NCBI GenBank assembly: GCA_022794265.1
Contig: JAAWEK010000007.1
Coordinates: forward strand, 124,001-188,000
DNA from: Lachnospiraceae bacterium
Lineage (GTDB): Bacteria; Bacillota; Clostridia; Lachnospirales; Lachnospiraceae
Length of the DNA stretch: 64,000 bases
Direction: 5' to 3'
Shown: positions 46,193 through 55,134 of the stretch, piece by piece
How positions within the stretch are numbered: position 1 is the stretch's first letter
Layout: every line of letters starts with the position of its first letter
Translations under genes and position numbers: made by a program
Notes under the pieces: generated by a model
Seen by the model: the letters and a program-made list of their open reading frames with translations, nothing else
What the model was told of the DNA's origin: nothing
The model's database searches: none

Positions 46193-47335
46193 ATGAGTAA
46201 ACATTACAGATTAATAAATAAAGACGGACATGCAAAACGTGGTGAATTTACGACCGTACATGGTGTGATTCAGACCCCGGTATTTATGAATGTGGGAACT
46301 GCGGCTGCCATAAAAGGGGCGGTGTCTACCATGGATCTGCAGCAGATAAAGACTCAGGTGGAATTGTCCAATACGTATCATCTTCATGTGAGACCGGGAG
46401 ATGAAGTGGTAAAGAAAATGGGAGGGCTTCACCGGTTTATGGTCTGGGATAAGCCGATTCTTACGGATTCCGGCGGATTTCAGGTATTTTCCCTGGCAGG
46501 GCTTCGAAAGATTAAAGAAGAGGGAGTATATTTTAATTCTCATGTAGACGGCAGAAAGATATTTATGGGGCCGGAGCAGAGTATGCAGATACAGTCCAAT
46601 CTCGGGTCTACCATCGCCATGGCGTTTGATGAATGTATACCCAATCCTTCCACCAGGGAATACGTCAGAAATTCCGTAGAGAGGACTACAAGATGGCTGG
46701 CAAGATGTAAGGCAGAACTGGCAAGGCTTAACAGTCTGGAGGACACCATCAATAAACAACAGATGCTGTTTGGAATTAATCAGGGGGGGACCTATGATGA
46801 CATCCGGGCAGAACATGCGGAAATCATTTCGGAATTTGATTTGGACGGTTATGCTATCGGGGGTCTTGCAGTGGGAGAGTCCCATGAGGAAATGTACCGG
46901 ATTATTGAGGCGGTAGTACCTCACCTGCCGGAGGATAAGCCAACTTATCTGATGGGAGTGGGAACGCCGGCCAATATTTTAGAGGCAGTGGACAGAGGTG
47001 TGGACTTCTTTGACTGTGTATATCCTACCAGAAACGGCCGGCACGGTCATTTATATACCAATCGCGGAAAGATTAATTTATTTAATGCAAAATATGAAAC
47101 CGATGCCCGTCCCATTGAAGAGGGATGCGGCTGTCCGGTATGCAGGACTTACAGCCGGGCTTATATCAGACATCTGTTAAAAGCAAAAGAAATGCTGGGC
47201 ATGCGTCTATGCGTACTTCACAATCTTTATTTTTATAATACCATGATGGAGGAGATTCGGGAAGCCATTGAAGAAAACCGCTATCAGGAATATAAAAAGA
47301 ATAAACTGGCAGGTTTGCAGTGCGGGCAGGACTAG
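46193..47335 (+). CDS. tgt: tRNA-guanine transglycosylase
   Basis: 380 residues, full length. It exchanges guanine at position 34 of GUN-anticodon tRNAs for preQ1, the product of the queDECF operon in this window. Asp92 (TDSGGFQVFS) and the nucleophile Asp in FFDCVYPTRNGRHG are present, as is the zinc site CGCPVCRTYSRAYIRHL plus LHNLYFY. The tgt-yajC order is common in bacteria; here a palindromic repeat of about 170 bases lies between them. Only a moderate AGAAAG site precedes the start. Confidence 0.96.
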   Translation: MSKHYRLINKDGHAKRGEFTTVHGVIQTPVFMNVGTAAAIKGAVSTMDLQQIKTQVELSNTYHLHVRPGDEVVKKMGGLHRFMVWDKPILTDSGGFQVFSLAGLRKIKEEGVYFNSHVDGRKIFMGPEQSMQIQSNLGSTIAMAFDECIPNPSTREYVRNSVERTTRWLARCKAELARLNSLEDTINKQQMLFGINQGGTYDDIRAEHAEIISEFDLDGYAIGGLAVGESHEEMYRIIEAVVPHLPEDKPTYLMGVGTPANILEAVDRGVDFFDCVYPTRNGRHGHLYTNRGKINLFNAKYETDARPIEEGCGCPVCRTYSRAYIRHLLKAKEMLGMRLCVLHNLYFYNTMMEEIREAIEENRYQEYKKNKLAGLQCGQD

Positions 47336-47503
47336 AGCGTGCTTGAAAAATCATTCCTGCCATCTGCACGCTCCACTTTGCGCGAAATTCGCGTCAAATT
47401 CAGTCAACGTAGCCCGCTACGCCTCCTTTATTTGGCACAAATCTCTCACAAATTGTAACGCACATCTGGCAGAAAGCATTTTTCAACCACACTCTGGAGC
47501 GTG
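47335..47503. repeat. MITE-like palindromic intergenic repeat
   Basis: Terminal inverted repeats of about 33 bases: 47335-47368 (GAGCGTGCTTGAAAAATC... TGCCATCTGC) and 47461-47494 (ACATCTGGCAGAAAGCATTT...CACTC), roughly 75-80 percent complementary by eye. A second GGAGCGTG lies at 47496-47503. Inner smaller dyads include CGCGAAATTCGCG and GTAGCCCGCTAC. The element has no reading frame of note. It starts on the last base of the tgt stop codon. I recall similar sequences as dispersed repeats in Lachnospiraceae; that is memory, not a search. Confidence 0.7.
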
Positions 47504-47527
47504 TTTGAAAAGTTTAGAGAATTTTTA

Positions 47528-47556
47528 TTGAAATATTTTCCGTTTTATACTACAAT
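47528..47556 (+). promoter_or_regulatory. Promoter of yajC
   Basis: TTGAAA (47528-47533), 17-base spacer, TACAAT (47551-47556), just past the palindromic repeat. Confidence 0.65.
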
Positions 47557-47588
47557 AACCAAGGAAAAATATTTAGGAGGCACTGTGA

Positions 47589-47939
47589 ATGAATGAATTT
47601 ATATCATTTTTAGCGGAAGAGACCACAGCCGCATCCGGCAAATCAAGTCCAATGTCGGGAATTGCAATGATTTTAGTGTATGTTGTTATATTTGGCGGGT
47701 TTATTTACTTTTTTATGATTCGTCCGCAGAAAAAGCAGCAGAATCAGATTAATACCCTGTTATCGTCATTGGAGACCGGAGACAGCATTCTGACCACAAG
47801 CGGATTTTATGGTGTTGTTATAGACATTAATGATGATGTTGTTATCGTAGAGTTTGGAAATAATAAGAACTGCAGAATACCAATGCAGAAATCAGCCATT
47901 GTGGATGTTGAGAAAGCTGCAGACGGATTTGAAAAATAA
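47589..47939 (+). CDS. yajC: Preprotein translocase subunit YajC
   Basis: 116 residues. A single N-terminal membrane helix (about 22-44, IAMILVYVVIFGGFIYFFMI) is followed by the family motif RPQKKQQNQI and a soluble domain with LETGDSILTTSGFYGVV. YajC associates with SecDF and the Sec translocon. Good AGGAGGC site. Stands alone between tgt and the riboflavin operon. Confidence 0.95.
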   Translation: MNEFISFLAEETTAASGKSSPMSGIAMILVYVVIFGGFIYFFMIRPQKKQQNQINTLLSSLETGDSILTTSGFYGVVIDINDDVVIVEFGNNKNCRIPMQKSAIVDVEKAADGFEK

Positions 47940-47980
47940 GGATTCCGTAAATCAAAGGTTTTTTGTAAAATTGAATAAAG

Positions 47981-48152
47981 TCTTCAGGGCATGGTGGAAT
48001 TCCATACCGGCGGTAAAGCCCGCGAGCTGTTCCGGATTTCGTATCCGGCAGCGGCTGATTCGGTGAGATACAGATTCAATTCCGAAGCCGACAGTTACAT
48101 ACCGGAACAGATAAACGACAGCTTCCGGTAATTACAGTCTGGATGAAAGAAG
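47981..48152 (+). promoter_or_regulatory. FMN riboswitch (RFN element)
   Basis: The conserved blocks of the FMN aptamer are all present: GGGCATGGTGGAATTCC, ACCGGCGGTAAAGCCCGCGA, GCGGCTGATTCGGTGAGA, CAATTCCGAAGCCGACAGT and AGTCTGGATGAAAGAAG. It precedes ribD and is followed by a terminator at 48194-48217, so FMN binding should stop transcription of the ribD-ribE-ribBA-ribH operon. Confidence 0.95.
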
Positions 48153-48193
48153 CAGAGAATATATGACAGAAATAGTCCGGGACAGGCAGACCC

Positions 48194-48217
48194 GTTTTGT
48201 GATACAAAACTTTTTTT
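48194..48217 (+). terminator. Riboswitch-controlled terminator upstream of ribD
   Basis: GTTTTGT (48194-48200), loop GAT, ACAAAAC (48204-48210), seven T (48211-48217). Confidence 0.85.
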
Positions 48218-48323
48218 GCAATTCCGGATTACTGTTTCATATTGTAATGAAATCCTGGCGGCTTTTACGTTGGGATTTTTTGTTTATCCTGTATTTATAC
48301 CAAAAGGGAATAAGGAGGCTGAA

Positions 48324-49484
48324 ATGAGAACGGAAAGAAATGATGATATGGAAGAATCAAAAATCAGATATATGAAACGGGCCATAGAGCTGGCGCTTTC
48401 CGCCAAAGGCCATACCTCTCCCAATCCGATGGTGGGTTGTGTGGTGGTAAAACAGGGAAGAATTATCAGTGAAGCTTGTCATGAAAAATATGGAGAATAT
48501 CATGCCGAACGAAACGCATTGCTGCGCTGTAAAGAGGATACCAAAGGCGCAGACCTTTATGTGACTCTGGAGCCTTGCTGCCACTATGGAAAAACACCCC
48601 CCTGTACCGGGATTATTATTGAGAAGGGCATCCGCAGGGTATATGTGGGCAGTCTGGACAGTAATCCGCTGGTGGCAGGAAAAGGGGTTGAAATACTGCA
48701 GCAGGCAGGCATTCAGGTAGAATATGGAATTTTAGAAGAAGAATGCCGGAAAATGAATGAGATTTTTTATCATTATATTTCCCGGAATACACCGTTTACT
48801 GCTTTAAAATATGCCATGACACTGGATGGAAAGATATCCTCATACACCGGTGATTCCAAATGGGTTACGTCGGAGGAAGCCAGAAATCATGTGCAGCAGC
48901 TTCGTAAAGAATATTCCGGTATAATGGTGGGAATCGGGACGGTGCTGGCAGACAATCCCATGTTAAACTGCAGGATAGAAGAAGGAGTTGACCCGGTCCG
49001 GATTATCTGTGATTCCAATTTGCGGATTTCCATGGATTCCAATATTGTAAAAACCGCTAAAGATATTAAAACCATAGTGGCATATTCCGAGGCAGGTATT
49101 CTGGCAGCAGAGGATTGTGCCGGAACTATACGGGAGAAGCAAAAACGGCTGCAGGAATGCGGGATCACGCTTATCGGTACCGGCAGGGAACCGCAGGTCA
49201 ATCTGAAGGTTTTAATACAGAAACTTGGAGAAATGAAAATTGACAGTGTGCTCATTGAAGGCGGAGGAGTGGTCAATGCCTCTGCATTGCGGGCCGGAAT
49301 CGTAAATAAGGTTTATGCATACATTGCTCCCAAATTTATTATGGGGGAAAATGCCAGGTCCCCGGTGGAGGGGAGTGGCATTGAATTAATGAAAGATGCC
49401 CTTTGCTTAAAACGTATGCAGTCGGAATGGATTGGTCCGGATTTGCTGGTAACCGGATATATAGATGAAAAGCCTATGGAATGA
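48324..49484 (+). CDS. ribD: Bifunctional riboflavin deaminase/reductase
   Basis: 386 residues. The N-terminal deaminase domain has the zinc motif YHAERNALLRC ... EPCCHYGKTPPC; the C-terminal NADPH-dependent reductase has FTALKYAMTLDGKI and LIEGGGVVNASAL. RibD carries out the second and third steps from the GTP-derived pyrimidine. The ATG at 48324 lies 5 bases after AAGGAGG; longer upstream frames would overlap the riboswitch terminator. First gene of the rib operon. Confidence 0.96.
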   Translation: MRTERNDDMEESKIRYMKRAIELALSAKGHTSPNPMVGCVVVKQGRIISEACHEKYGEYHAERNALLRCKEDTKGADLYVTLEPCCHYGKTPPCTGIIIEKGIRRVYVGSLDSNPLVAGKGVEILQQAGIQVEYGILEEECRKMNEIFYHYISRNTPFTALKYAMTLDGKISSYTGDSKWVTSEEARNHVQQLRKEYSGIMVGIGTVLADNPMLNCRIEEGVDPVRIICDSNLRISMDSNIVKTAKDIKTIVAYSEAGILAAEDCAGTIREKQKRLQECGITLIGTGREPQVNLKVLIQKLGEMKIDSVLIEGGGVVNASALRAGIVNKVYAYIAPKFIMGENARSPVEGSGIELMKDALCLKRMQSEWIGPDLLVTGYIDEKPME

Positions 49485-49529
49485 GAAAAGTTGAGATAAA
49501 AGAAAAAGACGGAGAAAGGGGATAGATAT

Positions 49530-50186
49530 ATGTTTACCGGACTAATAGAAGAAATCGGAACCGTAAATTCTGTTCAGATGGGAAATGTATCCGGATGTAT
49601 TTCCATAAATTCATCGGTGGTCATTAGCGGGACGAAAATCGGCGACAGTATTGCAGTGAATGGAGTGTGTCTGACAGTGACAGGAATCAGGGGAAATGTG
49701 TTTGAAGCGGATGTTATGGCGGAAACCTTCCGGCGCAGTTCTCTCGGAAGTTTGAAAAGCAGGTCCCATGTAAATCTGGAGCGGGCCATGTCGGCGGCCG
49801 GCAGGTTCGGTGGACATATCGTTTCCGGCCATATAGACGGAACCGGAAGGATAACGGAAATTCGTACCGAGGAAAATGCCGTCTGGTATACCATACGGGC
49901 AGAAAAAGATATATTACGGTATATCGTGGAAAAGGGTTCCGTTGCCGTCGACGGCATCAGCCTGACGGTGGCTTATGTGGATGATATCTGTTTTCGGGTT
50001 TCCATAATCCCGCATACTGGACAGGAAACTATTTTACAGTATAAGAACTTGGGAGACCAGGTTAATCTGGAGTGTGATGTGATAGGAAAATATGTAGAAA
50101 AACTTTTGAGAACAGAGCAGACGCAGGCGGGTTCCGGTTCTGGCGGAAGGATTACTCCGGAATTTTTAAGGGAACATGGATTTTAA
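49530..50186 (+). CDS. ribE: Riboflavin synthase, alpha subunit
   Basis: 218 residues made of two similar lumazine-binding domains ([12 protein letters not shown] at the start; [13 protein letters not shown] opening the second). It converts two molecules of 6,7-dimethyl-8-ribityllumazine to riboflavin and the pyrimidine. Preceded by GAAAGGGG. Lies 45 bases after ribD and 35 bases before ribBA. Confidence 0.96.
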   Translation: MFTGLIEEIGTVNSVQMGNVSGCISINSSVVISGTKIGDSIAVNGVCLTVTGIRGNVFEADVMAETFRRSSLGSLKSRSHVNLERAMSAAGRFGGHIVSGHIDGTGRITEIRTEENAVWYTIRAEKDILRYIVEKGSVAVDGISLTVAYVDDICFRVSIIPHTGQETILQYKNLGDQVNLECDVIGKYVEKLLRTEQTQAGSGSGGRITPEFLREHGF

Positions 50187-50221
50187 GAAAATACAATAAA
50201 TATTGGAGGTGTATTTTTATT

Positions 50222-51421
50222 ATGAAAGAAATCGGAACGATTGAACAGGCATTGGAAGATTTAAAAGCCGGTAAGGTGATTCTGGTAATTGATGATCCGG
50301 ACCGGGAGAATGAAGGCGATTTAATCTGTGCGGCTGAATTTGCCACCACAGAAAATGTAAATCTGATGGCAAGCCAGGCAAAAGGATTAATTTGTATGCC
50401 CATGAGTAAAGAGTGGTGTGCGAAGCTGGGACTGGAACAGATGGTAACTGTCAATACGGATAATCATGCCACTGCGTTTACCGTATCCATTGACCATGTG
50501 GATACCACAACAGGAATATCCGCAGTGGAGCGGTCCCTGACGGCAATGAAGACTGTAGAAGAGGGGGCGGGGCCGGAGGATTTTCGCAGGCCGGGTCATA
50601 TGTTTCCTTTGGAAGCCAGAGAGGGCGGCGTGTTAAAACGTACCGGTCATACAGAGGCTACTGTAGATTTGGTAATGCTGGCCGGATTAAAGCCAGTGGG
50701 ATTGTGTTGTGAGATTATGAGGGAAGACGGAACCATGATGCGTACCACGGAACTGTTGCAGTTTGCGGAACGACTGGGTATTACGGTCATTACTATTGCC
50801 GACCTGGTAAAGTACAGACTGGAACGGGAGAGTCTGATAGAAAAGGAGGCGTTGGCAAAACTGCCGACAAAATACGGAGAATTTCAGATTCATGGTTATG
50901 TTAATAAATTAAACGGTGAGCATCATGTGGCTTTAACCATGGGTGATGTGGCAGACGGTGCGCCGGTATTGTGCCGGGTACATTCGGAATGTCTGACCGG
51001 AGACGTGTTTGGATCTGCCAGATGTGATTGCGGAGAGCAGCTGGAGGAGGCGATGAAAATGATTGCTTCGGAAGGCAGGGGGATTTTGCTTTATATGCGT
51101 CAGGAAGGCAGGGGAATTGGTCTGATCAACAAGCTGAAGGCATATGAATTACAAGAGCAGGGATATGATACGGTAGAGGCAAATGTGAAACTGGGATTTG
51201 CACCGGATTTGCGCGATTACGGCATCGGGGCGCAGATATTGTATGATTTAGGAGCCAGAAAACTGAGGCTGCTGACCAATAATCCGCAGAAGATTTCGGG
51301 CCTTTCCGGTTATGGTATTACCATTGAAGAGCGGATACCGATTCAAATTAAAGCGCAGAAATATGATTTGTTTTATCTGAAGACAAAACAGGAAAAAATG
51401 GATCATATGACAGATTATTAA
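50222..51421 (+). CDS. ribBA: 3,4-dihydroxybutanone-4-phosphate synthase / GTP cyclohydrolase II
   Basis: 399 residues. The N-terminal RibB half has [17 protein letters not shown] and GHTEATVDL; the C-terminal RibA half has the zinc Cys triad of [18 protein letters not shown] and the RQEGRGIGL loop. The protein thus provides both substrates for lumazine synthesis, from ribulose 5-phosphate and from GTP. TTGGAGGTG lies ahead of the start. Confidence 0.97.
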   Translation: MKEIGTIEQALEDLKAGKVILVIDDPDRENEGDLICAAEFATTENVNLMASQAKGLICMPMSKEWCAKLGLEQMVTVNTDNHATAFTVSIDHVDTTTGISAVERSLTAMKTVEEGAGPEDFRRPGHMFPLEAREGGVLKRTGHTEATVDLVMLAGLKPVGLCCEIMREDGTMMRTTELLQFAERLGITVITIADLVKYRLERESLIEKEALAKLPTKYGEFQIHGYVNKLNGEHHVALTMGDVADGAPVLCRVHSECLTGDVFGSARCDCGEQLEEAMKMIASEGRGILLYMRQEGRGIGLINKLKAYELQEQGYDTVEANVKLGFAPDLRDYGIGAQILYDLGARKLRLLTNNPQKISGLSGYGITIEERIPIQIKAQKYDLFYLKTKQEKMDHMTDY

Positions 51422-51476
51422 TCTGGTATTCTATATAAACATATCATCAAACCAATAAAAAACAAAATTAACAGGT

Positions 51477-51503
51477 GATTGTGAGACTATGAGTTTCACA
51501 ATC
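51477..51503 (+). repeat. GAAACT/AGTTTC hairpin, copy before ribH
   Basis: GATTGTGAGACT (51477-51488), loop ATG, AGTTTCACAATC (51492-51503): 11 pairs plus one G-T. It lies between ribBA and ribH, 40 bases before the ribH start, followed by AGAAAGGAAA. Closely related hairpins lie at 53197-53219 and 62565-62605. Confidence 0.75.
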
Positions 51504-51542
51504 GTCTAAAACAAGATTAAAGAAGAAAGGAAATGTGGACAT

Positions 51543-52007
51543 ATGAAAGTTTTAGAAGGAAATGTAGTTGGAACAGGAGCAAGAGTGGGTATCGTAGCAG
51601 CAAGATTTAATGAGTTTATCGTATCAAAACTGGTAAGCGGAGCAGAGGATGCCCTGGTTCGTCATGGCGTGGAGGAGGATTGTATTACTCTGGCATGGGT
51701 ACCGGGCGCATTTGAAATACCAATGATTGCAAAGAAAATGGCCAAAAGCGGACGTTATGATGCGGTCATCTGTCTGGGAGCGGTTATCAGAGGCGCCACC
51801 AGCCATTATGATTACGTATGTGCGGAAGTAAGCAAGGGGATTGCTGCTGTCGGACTTGAGACAGGGGTTCCGACAATCTTCGGTGTAGTAACCACGGATA
51901 ATATCGAGCAGGCCATCGAACGGGCTGGCACGAAAGCAGGAAATAAAGGATATGATGCGGCATGTACGGCAATTGAAATGATAAACCTTGGAAAGAAGAT
52001 TATGTAA
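51543..52007 (+). CDS. ribH: 6,7-dimethyl-8-ribityllumazine synthase
   Basis: 154 residues, full length. It condenses the ribityl pyrimidine with dihydroxybutanone phosphate. Features: [44 protein letters not shown] with the catalytic His, and [16 protein letters not shown]. The start follows GAAAGG. Last gene of the rib operon, with a terminator behind it. Confidence 0.97.
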   Translation: MKVLEGNVVGTGARVGIVAARFNEFIVSKLVSGAEDALVRHGVEEDCITLAWVPGAFEIPMIAKKMAKSGRYDAVICLGAVIRGATSHYDYVCAEVSKGIAAVGLETGVPTIFGVVTTDNIEQAIERAGTKAGNKGYDAACTAIEMINLGKKIM

Positions 52008-52032
52008 GGAATACTTAGGATTCGGAGACAGA

Positions 52033-52075
52033 AAAGCGGAACCGTTCAGGAAAATATAATGGTTCCGCCTTTTTC
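52033..52075 (+). terminator. Terminator of the riboflavin operon
   Basis: GCGGAACC / GGTTCCGC stem with a T-rich tail (CCTTTTTCT). Confidence 0.85.
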
Positions 52076-52186
52076 TGTATCTGTGAATTTCTATGCAGAG
52101 ATAAGTGACAGTATATTCTCGGCTTTCTCAATGCTTATATTTGGAAAAGTTGATATTGTATTGATACATAAGAAAGGAAAACAGAA

Positions 52187-53155
52187 ATGAAATCGCAACA
52201 TAATAAAAATCAAAAGAATCTGTTGTTTATCAGTATTTTCACCAGCATAATACTACTTGGCAGTATTGCCGGAATATATATGTGGAACTGGAATTCATCC
52301 GATACAGATACCAATAAAAAAGATATACAGTTTCAAACCGAAGAATCTTCCACAAGTGAAAGTGGTACAGAGACACTGATACAGACGGTTCCGGTTACAG
52401 AACCGGAGCCGGTAACAGAAACACCGGAACTGGTAACAGAAACACCGGAGCCGGCAACAGAAACACCAGAGCCGGCAACAGAAACATCGGAGCTGGTCAC
52501 ATCAGTTTATACCGGTGACGGTAGCCATGAAGGGAAGTTAATTGCAATCGATGCAGGGCATCAGCAGCATGGAAATTCAGAAAAGGAGCCGGTGGGACCG
52601 GGAGCTTCCGAGTGGAAAGCTAAAGTAGCTTCCGGTACGGCAGGGGTTAGTTCCGGCCTTGCGGAATATGAACTGAATCTTTTGGTGGCATTAAAATTAA
52701 AGGCGGAACTGGAGAGAAGAAATTACAGGGTATTGATGATACGGGAGACACATGACGTCAATATCAGCAATGCAGAACGGGCGGAGATTGCCAACCAGGC
52801 CAATGCAGATGCGTTCATACGAATACATGCGGACGGCTCAGAAAATCCATCGGCAGAGGGAATGATGACGATTTGTCCGACGTCGGGAAATCCCTATTGC
52901 AGTGAAATTTATGGGGCAAGCAGACAGCTGTCCGAATCAGTTCTGAACGGAATGGTGAATATTACCGGGGCAAAAAGCAGAGGCGTATGGGAGACTGATA
53001 CAATGAGCGGAATTAACTGGTGCCGGGTGCCGGTGACGATTGTTGAAATGGGGTTTATGTCAAATCCTGAAGAGGATAGAAAGCTGGCTTCGGAAGATTA
53101 TCAGAACCGGATTGTACAGGGAATTGCCAACGGCCTGGACGTCTGGTTTAATTAA
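52187..53155 (+). CDS. Membrane-anchored N-acetylmuramoyl-L-alanine amidase
   Basis: 322 residues. An N-terminal membrane segment (about 12-31) has no clear cleavage site, so it probably serves as an anchor. A spacer of PEPATET-type repeats (about 60-105) is followed by an Amidase_3 domain (about 115-322). Zinc and catalytic residues: His in AIDAGHQQH, Glu in AEYELNLL, His in FIRIHADGS and Glu in IVEMGFMSN. It cleaves the bond between muramic acid and the stem peptide in peptidoglycan. The repeat spacer probably spans part of the wall. Monocistronic, behind GAAAGGAAA. Confidence 0.93.
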   Translation: MKSQHNKNQKNLLFISIFTSIILLGSIAGIYMWNWNSSDTDTNKKDIQFQTEESSTSESGTETLIQTVPVTEPEPVTETPELVTETPEPATETPEPATETSELVTSVYTGDGSHEGKLIAIDAGHQQHGNSEKEPVGPGASEWKAKVASGTAGVSSGLAEYELNLLVALKLKAELERRNYRVLMIRETHDVNISNAERAEIANQANADAFIRIHADGSENPSAEGMMTICPTSGNPYCSEIYGASRQLSESVLNGMVNITGAKSRGVWETDTMSGINWCRVPVTIVEMGFMSNPEEDRKLASEDYQNRIVQGIANGLDVWFN

Positions 53156-53158
53156 TGG

Positions 53159-53187
53159 TTGACAAAATATTTACCGGGGTATATGAT
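53159..53187 (+). promoter_or_regulatory. Promoter of the metal transporter operon
   Basis: TTGACA (53159-53164), 17-base spacer, TATGAT (53182-53187). The transcript would start a few bases before the palindrome at 53197-53219. Confidence 0.8.
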
Positions 53188-53196
53188 AGGTAGGGC

Positions 53197-53219
53197 AATT
53201 TGAAACTGAGTTTCAAATT
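53197..53219 (+). repeat. GAAACT/AGTTTC palindrome in the znuA leader
   Basis: AATTTGAAACT, central G, AGTTTCAAATT: a perfect 11-base inverted repeat placed directly after the expected transcription start. It may be a regulator binding site or an RNA hairpin; it belongs to the same family as 51477-51503 and 62565-62605. Confidence 0.7.
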
Positions 53220-53234
53220 CGGACTGGAAATAAA

Positions 53235-53341
53235 GGTTGAAAGAAATAATGACGGAAAGGAATATTTGCAGACTGCCCTACTTACAGCCTGCTGATTCGG
53301 GCAGTATCACAGACAGGTCTGTGATATGCATGGGTATAAAA
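53235..53341 (+). repeat. Structured leader repeat, copy C (before znuA)
   Basis: GAAAGG (53255-53260), TTGCA (53266-53270), ACTGCCC (53272-53278) pairing with GGGCAGT (53299-53305), ATCACAGA (53306-53313) pairing with TCTGTGAT (53318-53325), TGCA (53327-53330), then ATG at 53342. Alignment with copy A extends over the whole element, including GGTTGAAAGAAAT upstream. Unlike A and B, the frame after GAAAGG starts with CTG and remains open into znuA. Confidence 0.7.
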
Positions 53342-54376
53342 ATGTATAAAAAAAAGAATCGACTGGAAACAGTGGGAATTCGTAGATTAACAGCAATTTT
53401 TTTAGTAATTGGCATAATGATATCTGTTTCAGGCATCTTGACCGGATGCGGAACGGTGAAACAAGAAGACGGAAAGATAACGGTGGTTACCACTTTATTT
53501 CCGCAGTATGATTTTGTCAGGCAGATTGCGGGAGATAAAGTGAATGTTAAACTGTTGCTGCAGCCGGGGATAGAAGCCCATAGCTATGATCCGTCTCCCT
53601 CTGATTTGGTTGCCATAAATGAAAGCGACCTGTTTATCTATACCGGAAAATATATGGAGACATGGGCGGCGGATATGATTTCATCGCTGGAGCGGGATGT
53701 AACGGTTCTGGATTTATCAAAAGATATAAAATTGGTGGAAGAAGAACACGGAATGGAAGAAGAGGCAGACAATTCTTCCGGAGAATCCGGAGGACATGAG
53801 CATATCTATGATCCGCATATCTGGACAAGTCTGGAGAACGCCTGTATCATGGTATCCAATATAGCCGAAACTTTGTCGGAACTGGATCCGGAAAATAAAA
53901 AATATTATCTGGAAAACAGTGACAAATATATCGGTGAATTGCGTTTGCTGGAATCACAGTTTCAAGAGATTGTGGAAAATGCAGATTATAAGACCATTTA
54001 TTTTGGCGGGAAATTTGCCATGTATTATTTTACTGAAGAATTGGGACTGGATTATATCTCAGCGTTTGATTCCTGTACGTCAGAAACGGAGCCAAGCGCC
54101 AGGCTGGTGGCAAAAATCGTAGATGCGGTAAAGGAGAACCGGGCGCCTGTGGTATACTATGAAGAATTATCCAATCATAAGGCGGCAGATGCCATATGCT
54201 CGGAAACAGGGGCAGAAGCATTGCTTTTACATTCCTGCCACAACATCTCGAAGGCGGAATATCAGGCCGGCGTTACTTATCTGAGTCTTATGAAACAGAA
54301 TCGTGATAACCTGATGGAAGGATTATTTTCGGAAGAAAAACAGGAGTATTGGAGAAAATTATATCATGATAAATGA
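53342..54376 (+). CDS. znuA: Metal ABC transporter substrate-binding lipoprotein, ZnuA-like
   Basis: 344 residues from ATG 53342. Lipobox ILTGCG. Cluster A-I features: VVTTLFPQYDFVRQIAG, a metal His in GIEAHSYDPSPSDL, a short acidic/His loop (GGHEH) and a second metal His in DPHIWTS. The third ligand usually seen as His before (A/G)xxYF is absent here (FGGKFAMYYFTEELG), so metal choice is uncertain between zinc, manganese and others. In-frame ATGs at 53237, 53249 and 53330 lie within the leader repeat and were rejected because the signal peptide starts at MYKKKNRLE. Overlaps znuC by 11 bases. Confidence 0.85.
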   Translation: MYKKKNRLETVGIRRLTAIFLVIGIMISVSGILTGCGTVKQEDGKITVVTTLFPQYDFVRQIAGDKVNVKLLLQPGIEAHSYDPSPSDLVAINESDLFIYTGKYMETWAADMISSLERDVTVLDLSKDIKLVEEEHGMEEEADNSSGESGGHEHIYDPHIWTSLENACIMVSNIAETLSELDPENKKYYLENSDKYIGELRLLESQFQEIVENADYKTIYFGGKFAMYYFTEELGLDYISAFDSCTSETEPSARLVAKIVDAVKENRAPVVYYEELSNHKAADAICSETGAEALLLHSCHNISKAEYQAGVTYLSLMKQNRDNLMEGLFSEEKQEYWRKLYHDK

Positions 54377-55085
54377 AACTAGTCTTCAGCTGGAAGCGGA
54401 ACATATTACAATTGCATATGAGAAAATGACGGTAGTGGAAAATGTGAGTATATCCATAGAAGCCGGGGATTATGTCAGTATTGTGGGTGAAAACGGTTCG
54501 GGAAAAAGTTCACTGCTGAAAGGGATTCTGGGACTGGTTCCGCTGAAATCGGGAACAGTTCGTTTTTTAAACGGAATTTCCAAAAAAAATATCGGATATC
54601 TTCCCCAGCAGACACTGGCACAAAAGGAATTTCCGGCTTCCGTCCGTGAAGTAGTGTTGTCCGGCTGTCTGACACGGAGAGAGTTTCATCCGTTTTATAG
54701 TCCGGCGGAAAAGCGCATGGCAAAACATAATATGGAAAAACTGGGAATTATGGATTTACAGAAAAAGACATTCGGAAATCTGTCCGGCGGACAGAAACAG
54801 AGAGTGTTGTTAGCCAGGGCCCTGTGCGCCACAGATAAAATATTATTTCTGGATGAGCCTATTGCGGGACTTGACCCTATTGTAACCAATGAATTTTATG
54901 AAATCATTGAGGGACTGAACAAAGATGACCATCTGACTATCGTCATGGTATCCCATGATATAGAAAATGCACTGAAATATTCCAATAAAATACTGCATAT
55001 GAAGGATTTCGAATATTTTTACGGCAGCAGGGAGGATTATGTGCAGAGTGAAATGGGAAAGGCTTTTTTGAAAGAGAGTGAATAG
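54366..55085 (+). CDS. znuC: Metal ABC transporter ATP-binding protein, ZnuC-like
   Basis: 239 residues. Walker A GENGSGKSSLL, signature LSGGQKQRVLLARAL, Walker B KILFLDEPIAGLDP, His loop MVSHDIENAL. It energises uptake with the adjacent lipoprotein and permease. The start overlaps the end of znuA, so translation is coupled. Confidence 0.93.
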   Translation: MINETSLQLEAEHITIAYEKMTVVENVSISIEAGDYVSIVGENGSGKSSLLKGILGLVPLKSGTVRFLNGISKKNIGYLPQQTLAQKEFPASVREVVLSGCLTRREFHPFYSPAEKRMAKHNMEKLGIMDLQKKTFGNLSGGQKQRVLLARALCATDKILFLDEPIAGLDPIVTNEFYEIIEGLNKDDHLTIVMVSHDIENALKYSNKILHMKDFEYFYGSREDYVQSEMGKAFLKESE

Positions 55086-55134
55086 TGTAAAAAATGGTTT
55101 CTCAAACATTAACGTTTTCGGAATGGAGATTAAG

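Noticed and set aside
46211-46924. 237-residue reading frame on the minus strand opposite tgt
   Set aside because: It is antisense to a full-length, well-conserved enzyme, has no plausible ribosome binding site and its translation resembles no family.
53237-53341. Upstream in-frame start for znuA
   Set aside because: It would place 35 extra residues encoded by the repeated leader before the lipoprotein signal peptide.
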